Below, in pieces: positions 33,784 to 42,952 of a stretch of 64,000 bases of DNA; position 1 is the first letter of the stretch; each line of letters begins with the position of its first letter. Position numbers and translations under genes: made by a program. The notes beneath the pieces are model-generated. The model was given only the letters and a program-made list of their open reading frames with translations, was not told where the DNA came from and did not search any database. This DNA comes from Lientehia hominis (GTDB lineage: Bacteria > Bacillota > Clostridia > Lachnospirales > Lachnospiraceae): assembly GCF_021044755.1 (NCBI RefSeq), contig NZ_JAJNOR010000005.1, positions 62,001 through 126,000 of the forward strand. Direction: 5' to 3'.

Positions 33784-35440
33784 TTCCATTACCCTGGAGG
33801 TCATCAGCAACGGCCTTCTCTCCATCGCGGAGCAGATGGGAGTCATCCTGACTAAAACCGCATACAGCACAAATATCAAAGAGAGAAAGGACTTGTCCGT
33901 GGCCATCTTCGATGCAGACGGCAAGGTCCTCTCCCTTGCTCAGCATATTCCGATCCATTTCAGCTCCCTCTTCGGCGCGGTGGAGGAGCTCCTGAAAAGA
34001 TGGGATAAATCGGAAATATACGACGGAGATGTCTACATCGCCAACGATCCTTATACCGGCGGCGGCTCTCATCTTCCGGACATTGCCCTGGTAAAGCCTG
34101 TTTTTTATGAAGGAAAGCTGATTGCCTTTGTGGTAAACAACGGCCATCACGCGGACCGCTCCAGAAGGGGTCCGACTATCTTCGATGAAGGCCTCCGCAT
34201 TCCCGTGGTGAAGCTTTATGAAAAAGGGAAGCTCAATAAAGATATCTATGACCTGATCCTTCTCAACTTCCAGCTCAAGGAAGAGCGCCGCGGAGACATC
34301 CAGGCGCAGCTCATCACCAACCAATTCGGCGCGGACAAGATCGTAGAGCTCTGTGAAAAGATCGGACTGGAAACGTATTTTGAATTCTGCCGGGAATGGC
34401 TCAAATACGGAGAAAAGAAAGCCAGGACAGCAATCCAAAACCTGCCGGACGGAGAATACGAATTTGAAGATATCCTGGATGATGACGGGAACGGCAACGA
34501 AAACCTGCAGATTCGGGTAAAGCTGGTCGTCTCCGGGGACCATCTCCTGTTTGACTTTTCCGGAAGCCATCCTCAGGTGACCGGCCCATATAACTGTGTA
34601 AAAAGTGCTCTGCTGGCCACAGTATTCTATTCGGTGAAATGCCTGTTGGATAAGACCATACCCGCAAACTCCGGTTTCTTTGACAGCATCGACGTAAAGG
34701 CAGAGCCCGGCACTATCGTCTGCGCCAGCGAGCCGGCACCCACATTTGACCGTGAGACTACGACCCAGCGTCTGGCAGACGTTATCTTCGGCGCCTTCGC
34801 AAAGATTGACCCGGAAAATGTCATCGCCGCGGGCTGCGGAGCCGTAACCTTTTTCAGTATCGCCGGACAGGACGCCCGTTCCGGTAAGCCTTATGTCTAT
34901 GTGGAGACCATCGGCGGCGGAAACGGTGCCCGTTACAATAAAGACGGCCTGGATGCCGTACAGGTACATATGACCAACAGCTCCAACCTCCCCATCGAAT
35001 CTCTGGAAATGGAGTATCCCCTTTTAGTCAAAGAATATGCGCTGGAAGAGGACAGCGGCGGTCCCGGCATGTACCGGGGCGGCATGGGCATCCGCAGAGG
35101 CATCTGCATCCTGGACGACAGCGAAAACACCGTGCTGGCGGCCGCTTCCACAGAAAGAAGCCGGACGAAGCCCTGGGGACTGCAGGGCGGCATGGGAGGT
35201 TCCACGTCCTATCTGGATGTCTGCCATGAAGGCAGGAAAATCAACACGCAGAACAAGGTACGCAACGTCCCTCTGGAATCTGGAGACACTGTAACTTTAG
35301 TTTCGGCCGGAGGCGGCGGATATGGAGACCCTGCAAAGCGTGATATTAATAAGGTAAAAAAAGATTACGAAGAGGGAAAAATCAGCCTGGAGACCAAAAA
35401 CACCTGTTACCCGGCTGCAAATAAGGAGGATGAAAGATGA
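33770..35440 (+). CDS. Hydantoinase/oxoprolinase family subunit B (HyuB-like)
   Basis: 556 aa. Hydrolytic partner of HyuA. Signatures: TKTAYSTNIKERKDLSVAIF near the N-terminus, GDVYIANDPYTGGGSHLPD, NNGHHADRSRRGP (metal-binding His pair), GPYNCVKSA, ETIGGGNGAR and the C-terminal GGGGYGDPAKRD. GGAGGACGTTTCC precedes the ATG, inside hyuA. The stop overlaps the NhaC start (ATGA). Together with HyuA it should open an amide ring using ATP. Confidence 0.9.
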   Translation: MSHINSITLEVISNGLLSIAEQMGVILTKTAYSTNIKERKDLSVAIFDADGKVLSLAQHIPIHFSSLFGAVEELLKRWDKSEIYDGDVYIANDPYTGGGSHLPDIALVKPVFYEGKLIAFVVNNGHHADRSRRGPTIFDEGLRIPVVKLYEKGKLNKDIYDLILLNFQLKEERRGDIQAQLITNQFGADKIVELCEKIGLETYFEFCREWLKYGEKKARTAIQNLPDGEYEFEDILDDDGNGNENLQIRVKLVVSGDHLLFDFSGSHPQVTGPYNCVKSALLATVFYSVKCLLDKTIPANSGFFDSIDVKAEPGTIVCASEPAPTFDRETTTQRLADVIFGAFAKIDPENVIAAGCGAVTFFSIAGQDARSGKPYVYVETIGGGNGARYNKDGLDAVQVHMTNSSNLPIESLEMEYPLLVKEYALEEDSGGPGMYRGGMGIRRGICILDDSENTVLAAASTERSRTKPWGLQGGMGGSTSYLDVCHEGRKINTQNKVRNVPLESGDTVTLVSAGGGGYGDPAKRDINKVKKDYEEGKISLETKNTCYPAANKEDER

Positions 35441-36891
35441 GTAAAGAAAAAGAATCGAAACGAATGGGATTTCCGATGGCCATCTTTACCCTGATCGTGA
35501 TGGTGGCGATCATGGCAGTCGGGCTGGCAGTTCTCAAACTGACCACAGTTACCGTATTTGCACTGGTTTTGGTGGCCATGGCCATCATCGCCATGTGCAT
35601 CGGCTTTTCCATGAATGAAGTCCAGGAGATCATCCTGGACGGATGTAAGAAGGCTATACTGGTCATCCTGATTCTGATGAGCGTAGGTATGGTAGTCGGC
35701 ACCTGGATCGTATCCGGCGTAGTGCCTTCCATCATCTATTACGGACTGAAGATCCTGTCTCCGTCCTATTTCCTGCTGGTCGGCTTCATCATCTGCTGTA
35801 TCGTTTCCTTCTTCACCGGAAGCTCCTATACAGCTGCAGGTACCCTGGGCGTTGCTTTTATGGGCATCGGCTACGGCATCGGCATCAACCCCGGCCTCAC
35901 CGCCGGTATGGTCATCTCCGGCGCCATTTTCGGCGACAAGATGTCTCCGTTCTCCGATACCACGAACCTTGCCCCTGCTGTTGCCGGCACGGATATCTTC
36001 CTGCATATCAAATCCATGCTGTTTACCACGGTCCCCGCTACGATCATTTCAGCGATCCTGTACTTCGTACTCGGATTCCAGTACAACGCATCCAACGTGG
36101 ATCTGGGCAACGTAACGGCGATTTCCGAAGGTATTACTTCGACCTTCAACGTATCTCCTTTCCTGCTGCTGATACCGATTCTGACCATTGTACTTGCAAT
36201 CCGGAAGGTGCCTTCCTTCCTGGCTCTGCTGGCCGGAACCATTGCCGGTATCATCGTGGCCTTCATCGCTCAGCCCCAGTTCAGCATTGCGACTGTATTC
36301 GATTCCATGGCCACCGGATTCAAATTTGACTTTGCAAATGAAGTTGTAGCCAAGCTGTTCAACCGCGGCGGTATCTCCAGCATGATGACCACGGTCTCTC
36401 TTTCCCTGCTCTGTCTTTCCTTTGGCGAGCTTCTGCAGAGAATGGGTGTGCTGAGCGCCATCCTGGGCAAACTGGAAGCGTTGGTGCGCAAGCCCGGTCC
36501 GCTGGTCATCACCACTCTGTTCACCTGCCTTCTGACCGTAGTGCTCACCGCCAGCCAATATGTATCGATTCTGCTGCCCGGTGAAATCTTCAAGGATTCC
36601 TACGATAAAGCTGATGTGGCCCCCTATGTACTTTCCAGGACCCTGGAGGACGGCGGCACCATTTTCTCCTTCCTCGTGCCCTGGTCCATGGCGGCAATCT
36701 ATGTATCCGGCGTATTGGGCGTGCCCACGATATCTTCTCTGCCGTATTCGTTCCTGCCGCTCCTCTGCCCCGTTATGGCAATCATCTATGGGCTGACAGG
36801 ATTTGCGATCTTCAAGAAAGACGGTTCTCCCGTGAGGGGAAAAGGCATGTGGTTCAGCAAAAAAGCAAAGCTGGCCGCCCAGAAGAAATAA
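35437..36891 (+). CDS. NhaC-type carrier under lysine riboswitch control (candidate lysine transporter)
   Basis: 484 aa, about 11-12 membrane spans, short basic N- and C-termini. NhaC features: CIVSFFTGSSYTAAGTLGVA, GMVISGAIFGDKMSPFSDTT and a C-terminal half-repeat with LTASQYVSILLPGEIFKD. The start overlaps the hyuB stop by four bases, so the three genes form one operon. NhaC-superfamily proteins under lysine riboswitches have been proposed as lysine transporters; that and the riboswitch here suggest uptake of lysine or a derivative (inference). A bidirectional terminator follows. Confidence 0.87.
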   Translation: MSKEKESKRMGFPMAIFTLIVMVAIMAVGLAVLKLTTVTVFALVLVAMAIIAMCIGFSMNEVQEIILDGCKKAILVILILMSVGMVVGTWIVSGVVPSIIYYGLKILSPSYFLLVGFIICCIVSFFTGSSYTAAGTLGVAFMGIGYGIGINPGLTAGMVISGAIFGDKMSPFSDTTNLAPAVAGTDIFLHIKSMLFTTVPATIISAILYFVLGFQYNASNVDLGNVTAISEGITSTFNVSPFLLLIPILTIVLAIRKVPSFLALLAGTIAGIIVAFIAQPQFSIATVFDSMATGFKFDFANEVVAKLFNRGGISSMMTTVSLSLLCLSFGELLQRMGVLSAILGKLEALVRKPGPLVITTLFTCLLTVVLTASQYVSILLPGEIFKDSYDKADVAPYVLSRTLEDGGTIFSFLVPWSMAAIYVSGVLGVPTISSLPYSFLPLLCPVMAIIYGLTGFAIFKKDGSPVRGKGMWFSKKAKLAAQKK

Positions 36892-36922
36892 TAAAACATA
36901 TCTAATTTAGCTTTTGACAATC

Positions 36923-36960
36923 AAAAAGACCGGGCAGACACATTCCCGGTCTTTTTATTT
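36923..36960. terminator. Bidirectional terminator of the lysine-riboswitch operon
   Basis: 12-bp stem AAAAAGACCGGG / CCCGGTCTTTTT followed by ATTTAT on the plus strand. The left end of repeat copy B begins two bases later. Confidence 0.9.
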
Positions 36961-36962
36961 AT

Positions 36963-37405
36963 ATGATACTAAATACTTTTTGGAATCATTCTATTAGTTT
37001 TAGTCAAGAAATCGGCAGAAATTCCGAGCCGTCACGATTTCGGCTCGCTGGCGATGCAGGGGCCGCTTTATCCCCGCTCCGGCAGTACCGCTCACATGTC
37101 GACAGGAAATCTTTATGATTTCCCGTCTCCTGTTCGCTCAGAAACGGAATCGGTATTTCCGTTTCTGCCTCCCTCCGTTTGGGGAACACCGGCCGCAGGG
37201 AGGCAAAAATCGCATATCATGCGGATTTTTGTTGGAATCTGACATGGAAAAACATCGATTTATCCATGTCAGTTGGAAAGGACCGACTGAAGGCCGCAAA
37301 GATGCTGGTTACGGCTGCCAGCGACCCGCCTGGATGGAAGCGGACTTCCTCCTGTCCCCTCTGATCTGCAAAGATAAGTTTGTTTGAAAGGTATTCAAAG
37401 GTATA
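36963..37405 (-). repeat. Dispersed structured repeat, copy B (443 bp, central module missing)
   Basis: Same left end (ATACTTTTTGGAATC) and right end (GTTTGAAAGGTATTCAAAGG) as copies A and D. Compared with A, about 280 bp between CCGGCCGC near 3760 and CCGGCCGC near 4036 are gone, leaving a single CCGGCCGC at 37189-37196: a deletion between short direct repeats. The hairpin at 37204-37231 has C-G and T-A where copy A has T-A and C-G. The left end abuts a terminator; the right end lies four bases from the holA stop. Confidence 0.85.
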
Positions 37406-37409
37406 AAAT

Positions 37410-38393
37410 TTAAGACCTGCTCCTGGAAAACTCCGTTATCAGAAGCTCCACCGCCAGGCTGTCCGCCATACGTCCCGTCTTGACCGCTTCTTCTGCCTCG
37501 ACGCATTTCCTGACATAGTCCCGCAGCTCTTCCATCCGGAAGCTCCCTGACTGGGCAATGGCCTTCGACGCCACAAAGGGCTGAATACCCGCCTTTTTGG
37601 CTATCTCATCCTTTCCCCTGCCCGATGCAGTCAGCTCCTTCACGATCAAGAGCTGGTTGAACTGTCTGGCTATCAGGAACAGAATCCGCATCGGCGGCTC
37701 TTTGAGCGCCATCAGATCATAATATTTCTCCAACGCCCTGGTCTGTCTTCTGGCAGCGATATCCGTGATCATATCAAAAATCCGTCCCGTGATCTGCACC
37801 GAACAGACGGCCTCCACATCAGCCGGTGTAATCCCTTCTCTTCCCTCCGTATAAGCAAGGAGCTTTTCAAGCTCCGTCCGGATATGCTCCATGTCATCTC
37901 CCACGGAGCTCAATAAAAGCTCCATGGCCGTCTGGGAAATCTGTCTTCCTTCCTGCTTTAAAATTCTCAGGATCCAGGTTTTGAGCTGGGATTCCGGCTG
38001 TCTGGAAAGCTCTGCCGCATACCCAAGCTCTTTTACCTTTTTATACAGCTTATTCCGCTTGTCTACCTGCTCCTCCACAAAGATCAGTATCGTACTGTCC
38101 GGCATACCGGGCAGATAAGAAGCGAGAGGCTCGGCGTCCTTTTTAAACAAACCGCTGTTTTCCACCAGGATCAAACGCTTTTCCGCAAAAAACGGCATAG
38201 TATCTGCCAGGCTGATGATCTCGGGCACATCCACTTCTTTTCCATAAAAGCTCTGAAAATTCATGGTGTCTTCTCCGATGATTGCTGTTTTCAGCTGGTT
38301 TTTGAAGCTCTTTTTCAAAAAGGCCTCTTCACCGTACAGGCAGTAGACCGGCTTAAACGTATGGTTTTTAATATCCTGGCTCAATACCTTCAT
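37410..38393 (-). CDS. holA: DNA polymerase III delta subunit HolA
   Basis: 327 aa, usual length. Clamp-loader subunit that opens the beta clamp. The N-terminus has VYCLYGEEAFLKKSFKN in place of a functional Walker A, followed by the delta-type core FAEKRLILVENSGLFKK and LIFVEEQVDKRNKLYKKV, and a helical C-terminal collar domain. Starts seven bases after the PfkB-family kinase; in Bacillus holA follows comEC and precedes rpsT, so gene order is partly kept. Confidence 0.94.
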   Translation of the reverse strand: MKVLSQDIKNHTFKPVYCLYGEEAFLKKSFKNQLKTAIIGEDTMNFQSFYGKEVDVPEIISLADTMPFFAEKRLILVENSGLFKKDAEPLASYLPGMPDSTILIFVEEQVDKRNKLYKKVKELGYAAELSRQPESQLKTWILRILKQEGRQISQTAMELLLSSVGDDMEHIRTELEKLLAYTEGREGITPADVEAVCSVQITGRIFDMITDIAARRQTRALEKYYDLMALKEPPMRILFLIARQFNQLLIVKELTASGRGKDEIAKKAGIQPFVASKAIAQSGSFRMEELRDYVRKCVEAEEAVKTGRMADSLAVELLITEFSRSRS

Positions 38394-38400
38394 ATAATTC

Positions 38401-39372
38401 CTACTTCTCTTTCAAAAATTCCTCGAACTGCTCTTTGGCCGCATACGATGCGATCGCTCCATTCCCCTGTACGCTGTATTCACAGTAGCGATTGGAGAAC
38501 AGCAGATATTTCTCCATCTGCTCCTTCGTCAAGTCTTTAAGGGTATCGATTGTAACACCGTCCCTGGACAGCTGATATAAAAACGATCCGATAAAAGCAT
38601 CCCCTGCTCCTGTGGTGTCAATCGCCTTCACCGTTCTGGACGGCGCTTCAGCAGATGCCGTCTTCGTATAAGCCTCCGCTCCGTCCGCTCCCTTCGTATA
38701 GATCACCAGCTGAACGTTTCCCTGGAACAGGGCATCCTTTGCATCTTCCACTCTGGTACATCCGGTTATGAACTCCAGCTCTTCATCCGAAATCTTGAGC
38801 ACATGAGCGTAGGGAATGAATTCCCGGATGGCCCTGCGGAGTTCATCGTAATCCTTCCAGAGGGGAAGGCGGATATTCGGGTCAAAGCTGATCATATCGC
38901 CGCATTCCAGCGCGAAGCTAATGGCCTTTCGGTGCGCTTCCTTCATCGGAAAATCTCCCAGGCAAAGGGAACAAAAATGAAGGGCATAAGCATCTTCAAA
39001 CCATTCCTTTTTCACCACGTCCGCACTCATCAGCATGTCCGCGCTGGGCTTCCGGTAAAAAGAAAATTCCCGGTTTCCGTCTTCTTTAAGGGATACAAAT
39101 GCCAGACAGGTATTTGCCGCATCCGTTCTCAGCACATGGCTCACGTCAATGCCGTGGCCCATGAATTCGTCCACGATCCGGTCCCCGAAAGCATCCTCTC
39201 CCAGCTGGGTGATCATCGCCGCCGGTCCGCCCAGCTTGATATAAGCTCCTCCCACATTGGCAGGGGCGCCCCCCACTACGCCCTTAAAGTCCTTGACATT
39301 CTTTAACTCACATCCAATCTGATGCGGCACAAAGTCAATCAGCGCCTCTCCGATAGAAATCAGTCTCTTCAT
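38401..39372 (-). CDS. PfkB-family sugar kinase (fructokinase-like)
   Basis: 323 aa. Ribokinase fold: N-terminal GEALIDFVP, GVVGGAPANVGGAYIKLGG (substrate-binding Gly-Gly) and the C-terminal catalytic motif DTTGAGDAFIGSFLYQL with the base Asp. Best resembles fructokinases, but the sugar is inferred. ATG preceded by TAGGAGG at good spacing. No sugar transporter or hydrolase lies nearby; instead it sits between comEC and holA. Confidence 0.88.
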   Translation of the reverse strand: MKRLISIGEALIDFVPHQIGCELKNVKDFKGVVGGAPANVGGAYIKLGGPAAMITQLGEDAFGDRIVDEFMGHGIDVSHVLRTDAANTCLAFVSLKEDGNREFSFYRKPSADMLMSADVVKKEWFEDAYALHFCSLCLGDFPMKEAHRKAISFALECGDMISFDPNIRLPLWKDYDELRRAIREFIPYAHVLKISDEELEFITGCTRVEDAKDALFQGNVQLVIYTKGADGAEAYTKTASAEAPSRTVKAIDTTGAGDAFIGSFLYQLSRDGVTIDTLKDLTKEQMEKYLLFSNRYCEYSVQGNGAIASYAAKEQFEEFLKEK

Positions 39373-39454
39373 AGTATCCTCCTAAACGGTCTCTTATATT
39401 GATTCTTGTTATGATCTATATTGTGTAATATTATATCATGTTCCCGTTTCCATG

Positions 39455-41926
39455 TCACTTTGTTTTCTGGATTTTCATAGACACACCGTCGCTCCTCACC
39501 GTCACCGCTCCGTCCTGATCTGTACGGAAAATGCGGCTTTGCACCGCCTCCAGCCTCTGCATTGCTTCTTTTGACGGATGGCCGTATCGGTTTCCCCGTC
39601 CGCAGGAAATGACTGTATACGGCGGATTTATTTCCTGTAGAAGCTCTTCCGAGCATCCGTTTTTGGATCCGTGATGGGCCGCCTTCAGAACATCTATTTT
39701 CTTTTCTTCCCTTCCGCCCCATCTCTCCAGATACCGTTTCACTCCGTCTTCTCCTGTGCCCTCCAGATCACCGGTAAACAGCACGTCAAATTTCCTGTAG
39801 GAAAACCACAGCACCATGGAAGCTTCATTACTGTCCAGGCCGTTGTCCGTTTGTCCTCTGCCGTTGCCCGGCCAAAGGCAGGTAAAAGAAGCCTCTCCCA
39901 CATGAAAGGTCTCTCCCTGTTTCAGATATCGCACCGGAATCCCCAGCTGCTCTGCCTGATTCTTCATGCCGGCCAGAGCCTCCTGCTCCCTTTCCTGCCC
40001 CTCCGGCAAGACCAGGTGAGCGATTCTTTTCTCCTCCATCAGTTCCCGAATCCCGTTAATATGGTCCTCATCTCCGTGGCTGACCATGACATAGTCCACC
40101 TTATCCACCGCATAGCTGTCCAGAAAAGGGACCAGGCAGTATTTTCCAAGCTCTTTCTCGCTGGAGCTGCCTCCGTCTATCAAGAATGTCAGTCCATGCG
40201 GAAGCCGGACAAAGCAGCCGTCACCCTGTCCCACATCCAGGAAAACGAGCTCCAGCCCGTGCCAGGGAATCGGCATCAGACAGAACGGCACGATCCATAT
40301 TCCTATACGCACAGTTCGTCTCCATGCTGTCCGCCCTTTTTCCGCTCTTCTTTTTCCAAAGCAGAGCAGAGCCGCCATAAGCACACCGTATAACAAAAGC
40401 TGCTCGTTTTCCGGCCGGCCTGTACGCCAGATGGCTCCCGGAAGTCTCAGGCTCCAACCGCAGGCAGACGCATAGAAGCGGAGCAGAAGTCTGGCTGGAA
40501 AAAGTACGGTTTTGGTGATCCGGGGAAACAGTCCTCCCAATAACGCACCGAATATTCCGGAGGACGCGATGATGGGAAACAATGGAAGCAGCAATAAGTT
40601 TAACAACAGGCCGAAAACGGGCACCTGATAAAAAGAAGCCGCCTGAACCGGAATCGTGGCCAGTTGAATAGACAGGCCGGAGAGCAGAGCCGCTGTCAGC
40701 TTCCCCTTCCATTTTCTGACCCCTCTTTCCTCTCTGGTTTGGGACGGCCTTTCTTCCCTCCGAAATGCCGTCTGAAGACAGGGAAATAAAATCCCCAGAG
40801 CCAATACAGAACCGAAGGACAGCTGAAAGCCGCTTTGGAACAGCAGGAGCGGCGAACGCACCAGCAGCAGCAGTGCCGCAAAAGCCGCCCCTGTCGAAAG
40901 GTCATATTGCCGTCCAAAAACCTGCCCTGCCCCATATACGCTGAGCATCAAAAATGCGCGGCCGGCGCTGGTCCCCTCTCCCGTCATCAGATAATAACAG
41001 TAGGATGCCCCTGCACAGCCCAAGGCTGCCGCCGTGAAGGACCGTTTCATTTCTTTTCTGAGTACCCGGTAGATTCCCATACCTGCCAGTGAAATATGAA
41101 GACCGCTGATCGCAAAGAGATGCCCGATCCCCGCATTCTGGTACAGGCTCCTTATTTCCTCCTCCGCCGCCCATTTTTCTCCCAGAACCATAGCCCGGAA
41201 CAATCCCGCGTCCTGCCCGCCGGCCGCCTGTTCCAGATTCTCTGCCATCCATTCCCGAAGTCTCCTCATGGATACCCGTAGGATATCACAGCTTCCGCTC
41301 ACCTTCTCCAGATCTTCTCCATAAGCAAAATAAGAAATTCCCAGAGCCCGGTAATAACCCTTGCTGTCAAACTGTCCAGGATTCCCTGGTACTTCCATGG
41401 CCGCCAGCCTGCAGCGGGCCTGTACCCGCCTTCCCTCTGCCGATTCCGGCACTGAAGCCGGCGTCTTCTTAAATATCACGGTCACTCTGCCAAGCTCATA
41501 TATTTTTCCGCCGTTCATCGTCTCTTTCCCGGACAGGATTCCCGTACAATCCTTAAGGCACAGCCGGATCTCCTCCTTATCCCTGCTTTTTCTTTCTATC
41601 CTTTCTATGACTCCGGAGATTTCTGCCTCAAGCTCATCTTTATCTTCTGCCGTAAAAACCGGGTCGAGGTAAGTTTCCTTTTCTGCCATCATGGCGAGAG
41701 CTGCTCCGGCCACAAAAAAAACAGGCAAAGCAAGCCACAGCAGCTTACTTTGCCCCATTCTGATACTTTTACGGCAGCAGACCGAAATACAGGTAAAAAC
41801 CGCTGCCGCTCCTAATAAGAATGTTCCTCTGACCATCGCCGCCTCTGAGGCCCTAAAGCCATACAGGGCGAGCACCTCTCCAAGTACGAAAGCTCCTGCA
41901 TACCACAGCAACGGCCGTTTTATCAC
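39455..41926 (-). CDS. comEC: ComEC/Rec2 DNA-uptake channel protein
   Basis: 823 aa, full length. The N-terminal membrane part with an OB-like DUF4131 region (about 50-200) is followed by the Competence membrane domain (about 230-510, from GHLFAISGLHISLAGMGIYR onward). The C-terminal metallo-beta-lactamase domain begins FLDVGQGDGCFVRLP and includes MVSHGDEDHINGIREL and AAHHGSKNG. Carries single-stranded DNA across the membrane in transformation. Domains and metal ligands look intact. Clustered with a ComEA-like gene 3.2 kb upstream, from which a two-component system separates it. Confidence 0.95.
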   Translation of the reverse strand: MIKRPLLWYAGAFVLGEVLALYGFRASEAAMVRGTFLLGAAAVFTCISVCCRKSIRMGQSKLLWLALPVFFVAGAALAMMAEKETYLDPVFTAEDKDELEAEISGVIERIERKSRDKEEIRLCLKDCTGILSGKETMNGGKIYELGRVTVIFKKTPASVPESAEGRRVQARCRLAAMEVPGNPGQFDSKGYYRALGISYFAYGEDLEKVSGSCDILRVSMRRLREWMAENLEQAAGGQDAGLFRAMVLGEKWAAEEEIRSLYQNAGIGHLFAISGLHISLAGMGIYRVLRKEMKRSFTAAALGCAGASYCYYLMTGEGTSAGRAFLMLSVYGAGQVFGRQYDLSTGAAFAALLLLVRSPLLLFQSGFQLSFGSVLALGILFPCLQTAFRREERPSQTREERGVRKWKGKLTAALLSGLSIQLATIPVQAASFYQVPVFGLLLNLLLLPLFPIIASSGIFGALLGGLFPRITKTVLFPARLLLRFYASACGWSLRLPGAIWRTGRPENEQLLLYGVLMAALLCFGKRRAEKGRTAWRRTVRIGIWIVPFCLMPIPWHGLELVFLDVGQGDGCFVRLPHGLTFLIDGGSSSEKELGKYCLVPFLDSYAVDKVDYVMVSHGDEDHINGIRELMEEKRIAHLVLPEGQEREQEALAGMKNQAEQLGIPVRYLKQGETFHVGEASFTCLWPGNGRGQTDNGLDSNEASMVLWFSYRKFDVLFTGDLEGTGEDGVKRYLERWGGREEKKIDVLKAAHHGSKNGCSEELLQEINPPYTVISCGRGNRYGHPSKEAMQRLEAVQSRIFRTDQDGAVTVRSDGVSMKIQKTK

Positions 41927-41962
41927 TCTTTATGATCCTTTCTTTTCGTCTGCATTAACATC

Positions 41963-42937
41963 CTATTTAGCAGTCTCACTCTCCATGATCTCTGCGCTTC
42001 CAGGATTGTCCACATAATCCATCTTCCGCTCAAAGGGCTGCTCCAGAGAAATGCTGTCCCGGAACTTTATACTGCTGGCTCCTTCCACAGAAATCTGCAC
42101 TTTATTGATATTGGGAAGCTCCGTAAGAGAGTTCACAATGGAATAAATCGGAATATAATCACTTACGTTCAGCGCTCCAGTGGAAAAGGTAGAGTTAAAA
42201 TTCACGTAACAGATCCCTTTTTTAACTGTGACGCTCAAAACCGACGCATCTCTTGGCAGCGTGTCATACGTGCTCTCACCGTCTCCTCCCTTTAACAGCT
42301 GGCTGACCACCAGATTTTCCATGGATATCCCCATGCTGCACACTATGCTCTTCTCTGTCTCCACCAGCTTAGTCCCTGTCTTATCCGCATAATAAAGGGT
42401 CAGCTGAACCTTCTGAAGCTCCGCAGTGTCACTTCCGGTATTCTCCACAAAGGAGGATGCCGACATCAGGTTTATGGCATTTTGAGACGCGTCCAGAAGC
42501 GGCTGGTCATTGATATAAAAGCCCACATAATCCACTCCGTCGATCTGAGTGAGTGTTTTCACTACAGCCGCACGGCACATGATTTCTTTTATGGCCTCCA
42601 TGCCGTTGTAAGCCGCATTGAAATAAACAAACAGCTGGCCTCTGTCCCCCATCTCCGTCCGTATGATCTTAACTTCCTCCGGTACCGCCGTGATGAGCTC
42701 CATATTCTGAGGCGTTTCCTGCATTTTTTTCAGAAGAAAATCTGCCAGGGCGCGGACGTCCTCTCCTGCCGAAGCGGTGCAGACCTCTGTCTTCAGCTTT
42801 GTAGATGCCTGGTTCGTATAATAAATATAATATTCTCCGTCCTTTAACTCCTCTTGTGCCGCTTCTTTTTTTCCGCAGGCAGACAGCCCGCAGACTACTG
42901 CCAGGAGGAGCAGCAGATATCTCAAATTCCGTCTCAT
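41963..42937 (-). CDS. GerMN-domain lipoprotein
   Basis: 324 aa. A lipoprotein signal MRRNLRYLLLLLAVVCG with lipobox LSAC gives Cys near 21. Two tandem GerMN domains: about 35-165 (TAVPEEVKIIRTEMGDRGQL, YFNAAYNGM) and about 180-310 (LTLYYADKTGTKLVETEK, then VKKGICYVNFNSTF and SIVNSLTELPNINKVQISVEG). GerM relatives act at the cell envelope in sporulation and germination. It follows the sensor kinase by 15 bases, so the two-component system and this lipoprotein are likely one functional unit. Confidence 0.88.
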   Translation of the reverse strand: MRRNLRYLLLLLAVVCGLSACGKKEAAQEELKDGEYYIYYTNQASTKLKTEVCTASAGEDVRALADFLLKKMQETPQNMELITAVPEEVKIIRTEMGDRGQLFVYFNAAYNGMEAIKEIMCRAAVVKTLTQIDGVDYVGFYINDQPLLDASQNAINLMSASSFVENTGSDTAELQKVQLTLYYADKTGTKLVETEKSIVCSMGISMENLVVSQLLKGGDGESTYDTLPRDASVLSVTVKKGICYVNFNSTFSTGALNVSDYIPIYSIVNSLTELPNINKVQISVEGASSIKFRDSISLEQPFERKMDYVDNPGSAEIMESETAK

Positions 42938-42952
42938 CGCTTTTCCCTCCTG

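Noticed and set aside
33749..34969. A 406-codon minus-strand ORF opposite hyuB
   Set aside because: Antisense shadow; hyuB carries family motifs throughout and is coupled to its neighbours.
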